NCBI GenBank assembly: GCA_039795895.1
Contig: JBDKKW010000001.1
Coordinates: forward strand, 1 to 64,000
Direction of reading: 5' to 3'
DNA from: JBBTSQ01 sp039795895
Lineage (GTDB): Bacteria > Patescibacteriota > Minisyncoccia > Phycocordibacterales > JBAYGS01
Length of the DNA: 64,000 nucleotides
Position 1 is the first letter of the stretch. The number at the start of each line of letters is the position of its first letter. Below are positions 57,028-64,000 of the stretch, one piece after another. Under the pieces are notes generated by a model. That model had not been told where the DNA came from. It did not search any database and saw only the letters and a program-made list of their open reading frames with translations. Position numbers and translations under genes: made by a program.

Positions 57028-57981
57028 ATGTTGGTTACGATAAGTGTTCCTGATGAGTTATTTGCATCAGTAAATGAGCTTGCTACGCGATTAGGAATTA
57101 CCGGAGATGAATGTTTGATTCGTATGCTCCGGGTGGGTGTACACAAGATTAGGTGTTCAGATCCGAGTCGACAACTTTCTGATGAAGAAAGGAAAAGAGT
57201 GGCAGAGTTGTTTGGTACCAAGACGTGGCGTGAGATTGCACAAGAGCTTGGTCGCAAGAAAAAGGACATAAAAGAATGTTGGATGGCTTTGGTCAAAAAG
57301 TATGTCGCTGAAAATTGGAAAACAGCAAGTGACTCTCAGATAGCGACTCGTATTAAGAGTAACACTAATACCGTGTGCGTTATTCGTCGATCCCTCGGAC
57401 TAGTCCGTCCCATAGATAGTAAGCTTAAGTCTCGTGTTGGACCGCCTGATCCGACCTCCATTAAAACAATTGATCCTGTCGAGATACGGGAATTACTGTT
57501 GAATGGCGGTAAGACGATCACGGACTTGATTACTCACTATGGGCTTGCGGTTACTCGTCAACGAATGAAGCAGATTTGTCACGAGAAAGATTGCTGGATT
57601 GATCCAGTGAGACGAACGGCGAAATGGTATGCTACACGTTACAATAACCCCGACCTTGCTAGCAGAGAAAAGCTTTGTGAGCTTCGTAAGGTTCATAAAA
57701 CTTTTACGGGTTTGTCTGCAAGACTTACTGTAAGTGTTACAATCCTCGAACGAATTTGGGCCTTACATGGAATCCCTCGTCCGAAAGATAATTGTGAGAG
57801 TCGAGTACAGTGTACGTGTAGTAACCCTGCTTGCGGTAAGCAATTTACGAGATACACAAATAATAAGAATAGGTTGGGTAATCTTGTTCTTCATCCGTCT
57901 TGTTCGCACACTTGTCGCAACATAGTATCAAGACTCTTTCCTCCGCGGCTAAAAGGAAAACCTCGGGAAAAGAAGGTGTGA
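57028..57981 (+). CDS. Orphan DNA-binding-type protein with C-terminal Cys cluster (317 aa)
   Basis: The first 40 residues (VTISVPDELFASVNELATRLGITGDECLIRML) look like a ribbon-helix-helix unit. Two or three HTH-like segments follow (KTWREIAQELGRKKKDIKECW, ASDSQIATRIKSNTNTVCVIRRSLGL). The end has CTCSNPACGKQF and HPSCSHTC, a probable zinc site. No catalytic residues identified. Monocistronic, with an AGAAAGG leader. Confidence 0.7.
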   Translation: MLVTISVPDELFASVNELATRLGITGDECLIRMLRVGVHKIRCSDPSRQLSDEERKRVAELFGTKTWREIAQELGRKKKDIKECWMALVKKYVAENWKTASDSQIATRIKSNTNTVCVIRRSLGLVRPIDSKLKSRVGPPDPTSIKTIDPVEIRELLLNGGKTITDLITHYGLAVTRQRMKQICHEKDCWIDPVRRTAKWYATRYNNPDLASREKLCELRKVHKTFTGLSARLTVSVTILERIWALHGIPRPKDNCESRVQCTCSNPACGKQFTRYTNNKNRLGNLVLHPSCSHTCRNIVSRLFPPRLKGKPREKKV

Positions 57982-57994
57982 TCTTTTGGTTTCG

Positions 57995-58028
57995 AAACCG
58001 TACTACCTGAGGGTGTTACGGTTTTTTT
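57995..58028 (+). terminator. Terminator of the 317-residue orphan gene
   Basis: AAACCGTA pairs with TACGGTTT around a 14-nt loop, then a long T-run. Confidence 0.8.
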
Positions 58029-58035
58029 TATTTGG

Positions 58036-58069
58036 AGCCGGATTTTGCGGAGCAAAATCCGGCTCTTTT
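58036..58069. terminator. Second hairpin with GGA loop
   Basis: AGCCGGATTTTGC-GGA-GCAAAATCCGGCT, followed by TTTT. Confidence 0.85.
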
Positions 58070-58097
58070 CTATTTGGTTATTTAAAAACAATACGGT

Positions 58098-58970
58098 ATG
58101 ATTATCGCAATGGATCATCTCAATAAACAACAACTTGTTCTCCTTGCACTCCTCTTGAGTTTTGTGACTTCGATTGCTACTGGTATCGTGACGGTGTCTT
58201 TGGTCAATCAGGCGCCTCCGGCAGTGACGCAGACGATCAATCGTGTAGTAGAGCGTACAATTGAAAAAGTAGTACCAGCGCAGGGTGCCGCGGTGGTGAC
58301 CCATGAGACCGTGGTGGTCAAGTCAGATGAAGCCGCAATCAATTCTATCGAAAAAAATTCAGCGAGTATTGTGCGCATCAAGACCATGCTTGATCCGTTT
58401 ACCTCAGGTAATACTTCGGGCGAGCCGGTTGAGGTGTTTGTGGGGTTGGGATTGGTAGTATCAAAAGACGGTATTATTTTGGGGGATAAAGGGTTGCTCT
58501 CAGGTAAGCCAAACTATAGCGGTGTGTTTGCAGATGGCACCAAAATGCTTCTGTCTCCAGTGGCAAGTGATGATGAGAGTACGATTGTACTTTTTCAGGC
58601 AATCAAAGATCCAAATGCAAAACAGACCACGGCGTTTGTGCCGGCAACTCTCGGTGATTCTGATGCACTCAGACTTGGACAGACAGTGATTTCGGTATCA
58701 GGTAAAGAGCAAAATAGTATTGCGATGGGAATTGTGGCTAGTCTGATTGGAAAGACTGACGCTGACGGCAACAAAATTATTCGCGCCGTCGAAACCGATA
58801 CCAATCTTTCGGGAAGTATCCTTGGGAGTTTCCTCCTTGATTTGTCTGGAAATATTGTGGGAATTAAGGGCGGAGCAGATGCTCAGAGTGATTCAAAAAA
58901 TTTGTATGTAACCATTAGTCCGATTAAAAAGAAATTGGCTGCACTCTTGGACACGCTCAAAGGGAGGTAG
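58098..58970 (+). CDS. HtrA-like membrane protein with lost catalytic triad (290 aa)
   Basis: One N-terminal transmembrane helix, a stalk, then a trypsin-like fold. In HtrA proteases the patterns GSGvi...G.ilTn.HVv and GNSGGPl are expected. Here they read VGLGLVVSKDGIILGDKGLL (His lost) and NLSGSILGSFLLDLSGNIVGI (Ser motif changed). There is no PDZ domain. So it is probably a non-enzymatic sensor or binding protein. Start could also be ATG 58110. Confidence 0.75.
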   Translation: MIIAMDHLNKQQLVLLALLLSFVTSIATGIVTVSLVNQAPPAVTQTINRVVERTIEKVVPAQGAAVVTHETVVVKSDEAAINSIEKNSASIVRIKTMLDPFTSGNTSGEPVEVFVGLGLVVSKDGIILGDKGLLSGKPNYSGVFADGTKMLLSPVASDDESTIVLFQAIKDPNAKQTTAFVPATLGDSDALRLGQTVISVSGKEQNSIAMGIVASLIGKTDADGNKIIRAVETDTNLSGSILGSFLLDLSGNIVGIKGGADAQSDSKNLYVTISPIKKKLAALLDTLKGR

Positions 58971-58987
58971 TGGTGGTGGGGGGGGTG

Positions 58988-59024
58988 AAAAATGAGGGGC
59001 GCCGTAGGCGCCCCTCATTTTTCT
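58988..59024 (+). terminator. Terminator between the HtrA-like gene and clpB
   Basis: AAAAATGAGGGGCGCC pairs with its complement around GTA, ending in TTTTT. A G8 tract (58978-58985) lies just before. Confidence 0.92.
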
Positions 59025-59059
59025 TGCTTCTTCTCCACCCCTCAGTATATACTTTCCCT

Positions 59060-61762
59060 ATGCCTCCATTTCAAAATTTCACTACCAAAGCAAAAGAAGT
59101 GATTCGCAAAGCGCACGAGCTCGCTATTGAGCGAGGGCAGAACCACGTCAATCCGATCCACCTCCTGTCGGCCCTGATTTTGCAAGACGAAAGTATCGTA
59201 CTTTCCATTCTCGAAAAGCTCGGTATTGATACGATTTTGCTCACCGATTCTATTTTGGACCAAATCGAAACTCCTGAAGGATCGGCAACCTTGTCGGCTT
59301 CGTATCAGATTTATTTGACCCCCGAGTTGGCTCAGACTATCGAGATGTCTGGCAAGATCGCTGCGTCTATGAAAGATGAGTTTATCTCAACCGAACATCT
59401 CTTTTTGGCGCTGTTTGATATTGTCGGTCCTGCAAAAGAATTGTTGGCTCGATTTAAAATTGATAAGGTCAATGTGCACCGTGTGCTCGAGGAGATCAAA
59501 AGCTCAAAGAGTCATGACTCCGTCACGCCAAAGAAAAATAAATCGTTGGCAAAATACACGCGCAATCTTACCAAGCTTGCGATGGAAAACAAGCTCGACC
59601 CAGTGATCGGCCGAGACACTGAAATTTCCCGTATCATTCAAATCCTCTCTCGTCGCACTAAAAATAATCCCATCTTGATCGGTGAGGCGGGGGTAGGAAA
59701 GACGGCGATTGTTGAAGGACTCGCCAATCGTATGGCGCTCGGTGACGTGCCAGAATCGCTCAAAGACAAAGAGTTGGTATCACTCGATCTCGGGGCTTTG
59801 ATTGCAGGGACCAAGTATCGCGGAGAATTTGAAGAGCGTCTTAAAAATTTGATCAAGGAAATTGAGCGTTCAGAAGGAAAGATTATTTTGTTTATCGATG
59901 AAATCCATACCATTGTTGGTGCAGGTTCAGCTGAGGGTGCAATGGACGCGTCGAATATGATGAAGCCGGCGCTGGCACGAGGCGAGCTTCGAGCAATTGG
60001 AGCGACGACAATTCGTGAGTATCAAAAACATGTTGAGAAAGATTTGGCTCTCACACGACGTTTCCAACCGGTGCAGGTAGTAGAGCCGTCGATTGAAGAT
60101 GCGGTGGCTATTTTGCGCGGACTCAAAGAGAAATACGAATTGTTCCACGGGGTCCGTATCACAGATGATGCTATCCTTTCGGCGGTCAATCTCGGCGCTC
60201 GCTACATTACCGACCGATTCTTGCCAGATAAGGCGGTGGATTTGATTGATGAAGCAGCATCAGCCCTCAAGATCTCGCTTGAGACAATGCCACCTGAGCT
60301 TGAAGATTCACATCGAAAGGTGATGCGTCTTGAGATTGAAAAGGAAGCGTTGAAAAAAGAGGCAGATGCACCAAACAAAAAGAAGACCAAGGAGCGCATC
60401 AAGGGTATTGAATCAGAGATCGCAGACCTCAAAGAAAAGACTGAGGAGCTCGAGCTCAAATGGAAAAATGAGAAAGAGACGATTTCTGAAATCAAGCAGA
60501 TCAAAAAACAACTCGAACATTTGCGCCTCGACGCTGAATCAGCAGAAGCGAAGGCTGATTTGTCGAAGGTGGCCGAGATTCGCTATGGCAAAATTCCTAA
60601 TCTCGAAAAAGAATTGGATACTAAGAGTAAGCGTTTGAAGAAATTGCAGAGTTCACGCCGGATTCTCAAAGAAGAAATTACCGAATCAGATATTGCTGAT
60701 GTGGTTTCTCGCTGGACCAGTATTCCTGTTGCTCGAATGCTTGAAGAAGAGGCGGAGAAGCTTTCTCGAATGGAGGAAGTGCTCAAAAATCGCATCAAAG
60801 GGCAGGACGAAGCGGTGCAGAAAATTTCAGATGCGGTGAAGCGATCTCGCGCCGGCATCGCTGACCCCAATCGACCAATCGGCTCGTTTATCTTCTTGGG
60901 TCCGACCGGTGTGGGTAAGACCGAGCTCACCAAGGCCTTGGCAGAATTTATGTTCAACGACGACAAGGCACTCATCCGTGTCGACATGTCTGAATTTATG
61001 GAGAAGCATTCTGTCAGTAAGCTGATCGGTGCGCCTCCAGGCTATGTAGGGTACGACGAAAGTGGCGGACTGACTGAAATGGTCCGACATCGTCCATACT
61101 CGGTGATTCTCTTTGATGAAATTGAGAAGGCACACCCAGAAGTTTTCAATGTGCTTCTCCAAGTGCTTGATAACGGCCGATTGACCGATACCAAGGGGCG
61201 CGTGGTCAACTTCAAAAACACCGTGATTATTATGACCTCAAACATTGGGGCGCAATACATCGACAAGATGGAGAAGATCGGCTTTGCTGAGACAGCGAGT
61301 GAAAAGCAAGAATATGTCGACGTGAAATCAAAAGTGTTGGTCAGTCTCAAGGATTATTTCCGCCCAGAATTTTTGAATCGCCTAGATGATGTGATTATCT
61401 TCAATATCTTGAGTGAGTCAGCGATCAAAGACATCGTGGAGATTCAGATTGCTCAAGTGAAGACACGATTGGCGGATAAAGAAATTACTCTCGAAGTGAC
61501 TCCTGCGGTCATCAGCTTCCTTGCAAAAGAGGGGTACAATCCTCAGTATGGTGCCCGACCACTCAAGCGCTTGATCCAAGATAAAATTTTGACCAAGGTG
61601 GCAGGTCTCATGATTTCAAAAGGTATTCTTCGTGGGGGTATCGTATCGATTGATGTAAAAGATGGTCAGTTTGTGTTTGATGTGAAGAAAGGTAAAAAGG
61701 GAAGTGTGCTGGTGGATGACGCTCCGGTAAAGTTTGTACCCTCTGAAGTTTCCTCAAAGTAG
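59060..61762 (+). CDS. clpB: ClpB-type disaggregase (900 aa)
   Basis: ATG 59060; the longer frame includes the upstream terminator. Clp_N repeats are at residues 5-145. AAA1 has GEAGVGKT (about 208-215) and IILFIDEIHT. The middle coiled-coil segment ends AEIRYGKIPNLEKEL, then VVSRWTSIPVARM. AAA2 has GPTGVGKT (about 614-621), LFDEIEKAHPEVF and the C-terminal GARPLKRLIQ. The middle domain and RYG segment fit ClpB rather than ClpC. It rescues aggregated proteins with DnaK. Confidence 0.94.
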   Translation: MPPFQNFTTKAKEVIRKAHELAIERGQNHVNPIHLLSALILQDESIVLSILEKLGIDTILLTDSILDQIETPEGSATLSASYQIYLTPELAQTIEMSGKIAASMKDEFISTEHLFLALFDIVGPAKELLARFKIDKVNVHRVLEEIKSSKSHDSVTPKKNKSLAKYTRNLTKLAMENKLDPVIGRDTEISRIIQILSRRTKNNPILIGEAGVGKTAIVEGLANRMALGDVPESLKDKELVSLDLGALIAGTKYRGEFEERLKNLIKEIERSEGKIILFIDEIHTIVGAGSAEGAMDASNMMKPALARGELRAIGATTIREYQKHVEKDLALTRRFQPVQVVEPSIEDAVAILRGLKEKYELFHGVRITDDAILSAVNLGARYITDRFLPDKAVDLIDEAASALKISLETMPPELEDSHRKVMRLEIEKEALKKEADAPNKKKTKERIKGIESEIADLKEKTEELELKWKNEKETISEIKQIKKQLEHLRLDAESAEAKADLSKVAEIRYGKIPNLEKELDTKSKRLKKLQSSRRILKEEITESDIADVVSRWTSIPVARMLEEEAEKLSRMEEVLKNRIKGQDEAVQKISDAVKRSRAGIADPNRPIGSFIFLGPTGVGKTELTKALAEFMFNDDKALIRVDMSEFMEKHSVSKLIGAPPGYVGYDESGGLTEMVRHRPYSVILFDEIEKAHPEVFNVLLQVLDNGRLTDTKGRVVNFKNTVIIMTSNIGAQYIDKMEKIGFAETASEKQEYVDVKSKVLVSLKDYFRPEFLNRLDDVIIFNILSESAIKDIVEIQIAQVKTRLADKEITLEVTPAVISFLAKEGYNPQYGARPLKRLIQDKILTKVAGLMISKGILRGGIVSIDVKDGQFVFDVKKGKKGSVLVDDAPVKFVPSEVSSK

Positions 61763-61811
61763 AGTTTGGAGATTTTACTTTTTCTGCATTTAGCCTTAGA
61801 CTGTATGTCAC

Positions 61812-61898
61812 GCGTAGGTGGCAGAGCGGTCAATTGCAAGAGACTGTAAATCTCTCGCCCTTTGGGCTACGGGGGTTCAAATCCCTCCCTACGCACCA
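61812..61898 (+). tRNA. tRNA-Tyr (GTA)
   Basis: Acceptor GCGTAGG/CCTACGC with encoded CCA, anticodon stem AGAGA/TCTCT with loop CTGTAAA (anticodon GTA), class II variable arm, T-arm GGGGG/CCCTC region. Confidence 0.96.
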
Positions 61899-61957
61899 AT
61901 AAAAAACACTGGTTCAAAACCAGTGTTTTTTATTGGTTATGTAGAGGGATTTGAACC
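61874..61957. repeat. Inverted copy of the tRNA-Tyr 3' end plus terminator
   Basis: GGTTCAAATCCCTC (61874-61887) is a perfect complement of 61944-61957. ACCAATAAAAAACACTGG (61895-61912) is complementary to 61920-61937. The acceptor part is the only degenerate section (CCTACGC versus TACATA in the complement). The inner block is a terminator. Confidence 0.9.
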
Positions 61958-62030
61958 GCGGGCCGCAACTCGCGAAGAGCGAGTGAAGGTTTCGAGCACA
62001 GCAGTGCGAGAGGCAAATCCCTCCCTATGT
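61958..62030 (+). repeat. Hairpins and direct copy of the tRNA-Tyr 3' end
   Basis: CTCGC/GCGAG and GCAC/GTGC hairpins are followed by CAAATCCCTCCCTATG (62014-62029), a near-exact direct copy of the tRNA end CAAATCCCTCCCTACG. The next gene starts 15 nt later. Confidence 0.75.
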
Positions 62031-62044
62031 TATACTTTTCTCAT

Positions 62045-63187
62045 ATGAAAATTTCAAAAATCGCTATCATTTGTATCCTAGGTATTCTTGCTATTGGGCT
62101 TGGTGGATATATGGCATTTAAAAAGATGACAGTGGATGCTATTGGTTGGAAGACCTATACAAACTCAAAATACGGATTTGAAATCAATTATCCTTCTGAC
62201 TATACTCTTGCTGATACACCAGGAGTAAATACTGGTGGTCTGAATCGAGACCAGTACGAAGCGACTCCGTTCCCTTTGCCACTACCACGAATTGTAAACT
62301 TTTCTGCCAAAAAAGAAGCGTATCTTGATGATGCGGGTCTCACTATTTTTGCAGACACGGCTATGGGTAATAAAAATGCATGTCTAAAAACAGGTGAGGG
62401 CAAAGATATTGTGCAGACCAAAGAAATCAATGGAAATATTTTCTATGTTGTCTCAGACAAGGTGGGTGACGCTGCAATGGGTGGACAGCGAGGGCAATTT
62501 AGTGAGTATCGCATCGTTCATAACAATACCTGTTATCTTATCGAGTCTCATGTGTCTTGGCATATTGTCGGGTACGGTGGATATATTAATACCGGTGTGT
62601 CTGACGCGACACCAGAGCAAACCAAAGCGCAACAAGATAGCATTTCGAAACATACCAAGCTACTTGATACACTGCTTTCAACTTTTGTCTTTGTTGGATC
62701 AGAAACGTATCAAACAAAGAATACGTTAAAAACATATCGGGATGAAAAGTATGGATTTGAATTTATGTACCCAGACACATACACCCTCAAGCAGAGTGTT
62801 ATTGATGTTGGTAATGGGTCAGGGCGTACATTAGTGGTTGATTTTGATGATATTCGGAATGTGTCCACCTCCCTCAAGATCAATGCTGGTTTGTACAAAC
62901 CTTCAGAATGTAATGTTCCTGTGAATGGTCCTTCGTATACTAAAACCACTGTGGTGAATGGTATTCAGTTTTATACCGGAAATTCAGGGGATCGTGGTAT
63001 GGGCATGGCACTTGATCAAGAGGGGTATTCGGTGGTACACAACGGGGTGTGTTATCAGATTAATCTTGATATGGGATATCTGAGGTCTGCTGATGGTTCA
63101 TATGCGGAGAATTTTGATAAGGCAAAAGTGGAAGAAGTATTTAAAAAGATAATGACTACATTTACGTTTGTTTCCGCAAAAAATTAG
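62045..63187 (+). CDS. Membrane-anchored protein with two PsbP-like domains (380 aa)
   Basis: ATG 62045 starts a hydrophobic helix (IAIICILGILAIGLGGYMAF). Two homologous halves follow, each starting with the same motif: YTNSKYGFEINYPSDYTLAD (near residue 40) and YRDEKYGFEFMYPDTYTLKQ (near residue 236), and each ending in L.STFVFV or MTTFTFV. A tandem duplication. The phage-element protein at 17567-18139 has one such unit. Function unknown; exported. Confidence 0.8.
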   Translation: MKISKIAIICILGILAIGLGGYMAFKKMTVDAIGWKTYTNSKYGFEINYPSDYTLADTPGVNTGGLNRDQYEATPFPLPLPRIVNFSAKKEAYLDDAGLTIFADTAMGNKNACLKTGEGKDIVQTKEINGNIFYVVSDKVGDAAMGGQRGQFSEYRIVHNNTCYLIESHVSWHIVGYGGYINTGVSDATPEQTKAQQDSISKHTKLLDTLLSTFVFVGSETYQTKNTLKTYRDEKYGFEFMYPDTYTLKQSVIDVGNGSGRTLVVDFDDIRNVSTSLKINAGLYKPSECNVPVNGPSYTKTTVVNGIQFYTGNSGDRGMGMALDQEGYSVVHNGVCYQINLDMGYLRSADGSYAENFDKAKVEEVFKKIMTTFTFVSAKN

Positions 63188-63196
63188 TTATAGTAA

Positions 63197-63228
63197 AAAC
63201 TCCCCAACGCGGTGCGCTGGGGAGTTTA
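63197..63228 (+). terminator. Terminator between convergent genes
   Basis: AAACTCCCCA and TGGGGAGTTT pair with an inner CGC/GCG, T-run weak. Confidence 0.8.
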
Positions 63229-63240
63229 TGTAAAGTGAAA

Positions 63241-63822
63241 TTACTTCAGGAAGCCGAGCATACCACCAATTTCCTGGAGGAGGTCGATGGGTCCACCAAA
63301 GATCCGTCGGTCAGTTTGGAGTTGATCCATAAAGACTTCGCGCGGAGCGGCGTAGATGACGATGTCGTTGTGGAGGACAATGCTGTAGAGTGAATCCCAG
63401 CCGACCGTCGTGGTCACCTTCTTGTTCATATAAATACGATCACTTGTGACGGTCAGATCCTTGTAGGGGATTTGGTAAAGTGTGTAGCTATTGAACTCAG
63501 GTAGGCGTTTGTCGAATCCGACATTGCCGTCGATGGCGTTACGAAACACATCGGGACCAAAGAGCTCACGAAAAGCAGGCACGCCAGTAAATTTCTGGAC
63601 GTTGCGACTTTTGAGGTCAAATCCGGCCCATTCGAGGTCTGTCAGAGTGGTCTTGCCACGCACGATACCTTCGAATTTTTCTTTCAGGACCTGTCGGTCG
63701 TTCGAGAACATTCCCGTCTTGTTGCGATCCAGCTTGGTACGTTTACGGGCTGATTCACAGCCAGTACCAAGGGTGAGAATGAAGAGACTGCACAGTGCTA
63801 CTGCCACAATACGTGATTTCAT
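63241..63822 (-). CDS. Lipoprotein of unknown function (193 aa)
   Basis: Signal peptide with lipobox LGTGC (Cys at residue 22): KSRIVAVALCSLFILTLGTGC. The mature part is polar with many Arg, Lys and Asp, and a C-terminal Gly/Phe-rich helix (PIDLLQEIGGMLGFLK). No domain recognised. Confidence 0.75.
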   Translation of the reverse strand: MKSRIVAVALCSLFILTLGTGCESARKRTKLDRNKTGMFSNDRQVLKEKFEGIVRGKTTLTDLEWAGFDLKSRNVQKFTGVPAFRELFGPDVFRNAIDGNVGFDKRLPEFNSYTLYQIPYKDLTVTSDRIYMNKKVTTTVGWDSLYSIVLHNDIVIYAAPREVFMDQLQTDRRIFGGPIDLLQEIGGMLGFLK

Positions 63823-63930
63823 ACTAGGCTCCTAAACGCTTGAAAACGAACTATTCCATATATAAGCGTACTCCTTCCGTACCCCCTGTCAACGCACATA
63901 AAAACAGTGTCATTTTGAGTAAAATAGTCA

Positions 63931-63967
63931 AAAAGCCCAGAAAATCGTTGCGATTTTCTGGGCTTTT
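63931..63967. terminator. Bidirectional terminator-like hairpin near the window end
   Basis: AAAAGCCCAGAAAATCG pairs with CGATTTTCTGGGCTTTT around TTG. It probably serves a gene beyond the right edge. 63823-64000 holds no gene. Confidence 0.85.
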
Positions 63968-64000
63968 CTGTATTACGCCACCACCACTCTCCGCAACTGT

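Noticed and set aside
1..64000. CRISPR array
   Set aside because: No series of 25-40 nt direct repeats with regular spacers; the repeats at 18926-19006 are short, irregular and inside a gene.

Overview
The window looks like a chromosome segment of a member of the Candidate Phyla Radiation (Patescibacteria, probably a Paceibacteria/Parcubacteria lineage). The evidence is an IF-2 without its usual long N-terminal region, single-copy compact housekeeping genes (ftsA, ftsZ, ybeY, rpsU-like bS21, lepB, pth, rpsA, gyrA, rbfA, infB, clpB), arrays of small VirB2/TrbC-type pilin-like proteins, DUF4446, and many short lineage-restricted orphan genes, each with its own promoter and hairpin terminator. 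The placement is an inference; no 16S rRNA is present.

Region 1 (1 to about 22.6 kb) is most of an integrated phage-like element whose left end lies outside the window. On the minus strand, from 6353 leftwards, there is a late-type operon: Dam-type methylase, ParB-like protein, small terminase, large terminase, portal, a small protein and a charged protein cut by the window edge. It is preceded by a promoter, a terminator-like hairpin and a long stem that would mask the methylase start. On the plus strand, 7.3-18.1 kb is one tightly packed operon: Fic protein, degenerate RadC-like protein, membrane-anchored GrpE-like protein, large Hsp70, J-like protein without HPD, two paralogous single-pass membrane proteins (one with Cys-rich repeats), an AAA+ ATPase, two small membrane proteins, a zinc-finger membrane protein and an exported protein. 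I see this chaperone/AAA/membrane cassette as the most likely undescribed system here. A replication-type HTH protein containing iteron-like repeats, a divergent repressor pair with operators, and a large serine recombinase whose gene ends inside tRNA-Ser complete the element.

Region 2 (22.7-24.5 kb) is tRNA-Glu followed by an AT-rich islet with two unusual genes (a HEPN-like all-alpha protein and a nuclease-like protein). It is bounded by degenerate copies of the tRNA-Glu 3' end.

Region 3 (24.5-64 kb) is host chromosome: sigma factor, thioredoxin reductase, ftsZ/ftsA separated by a candidate structured RNA, ybeY, bS21, a HisRS-like protein, signal peptidase, peptidyl-tRNA hydrolase, S1, PII, GyrA, a CsaA-like protein, a solute-binding protein followed by five pilin-like genes, an SPFH protein, a four-tRNA cluster (Leu, Lys, Leu, Cys), RbfA, IF-2, a response regulator, cysteine desulfurase, a degenerate HtrA-like protein, ClpB and tRNA-Tyr. 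Two patterns here are unexpected. First, five of eight tRNA genes are followed by an inverted, and usually also a direct, copy of their own T-arm/acceptor end. Second, two unrelated orphan genes (33.2 and 35.5 kb) share the same promoter spacing, an almost identical 73-74 nt leader and the same terminator, like a cassette with an exchangeable ORF.
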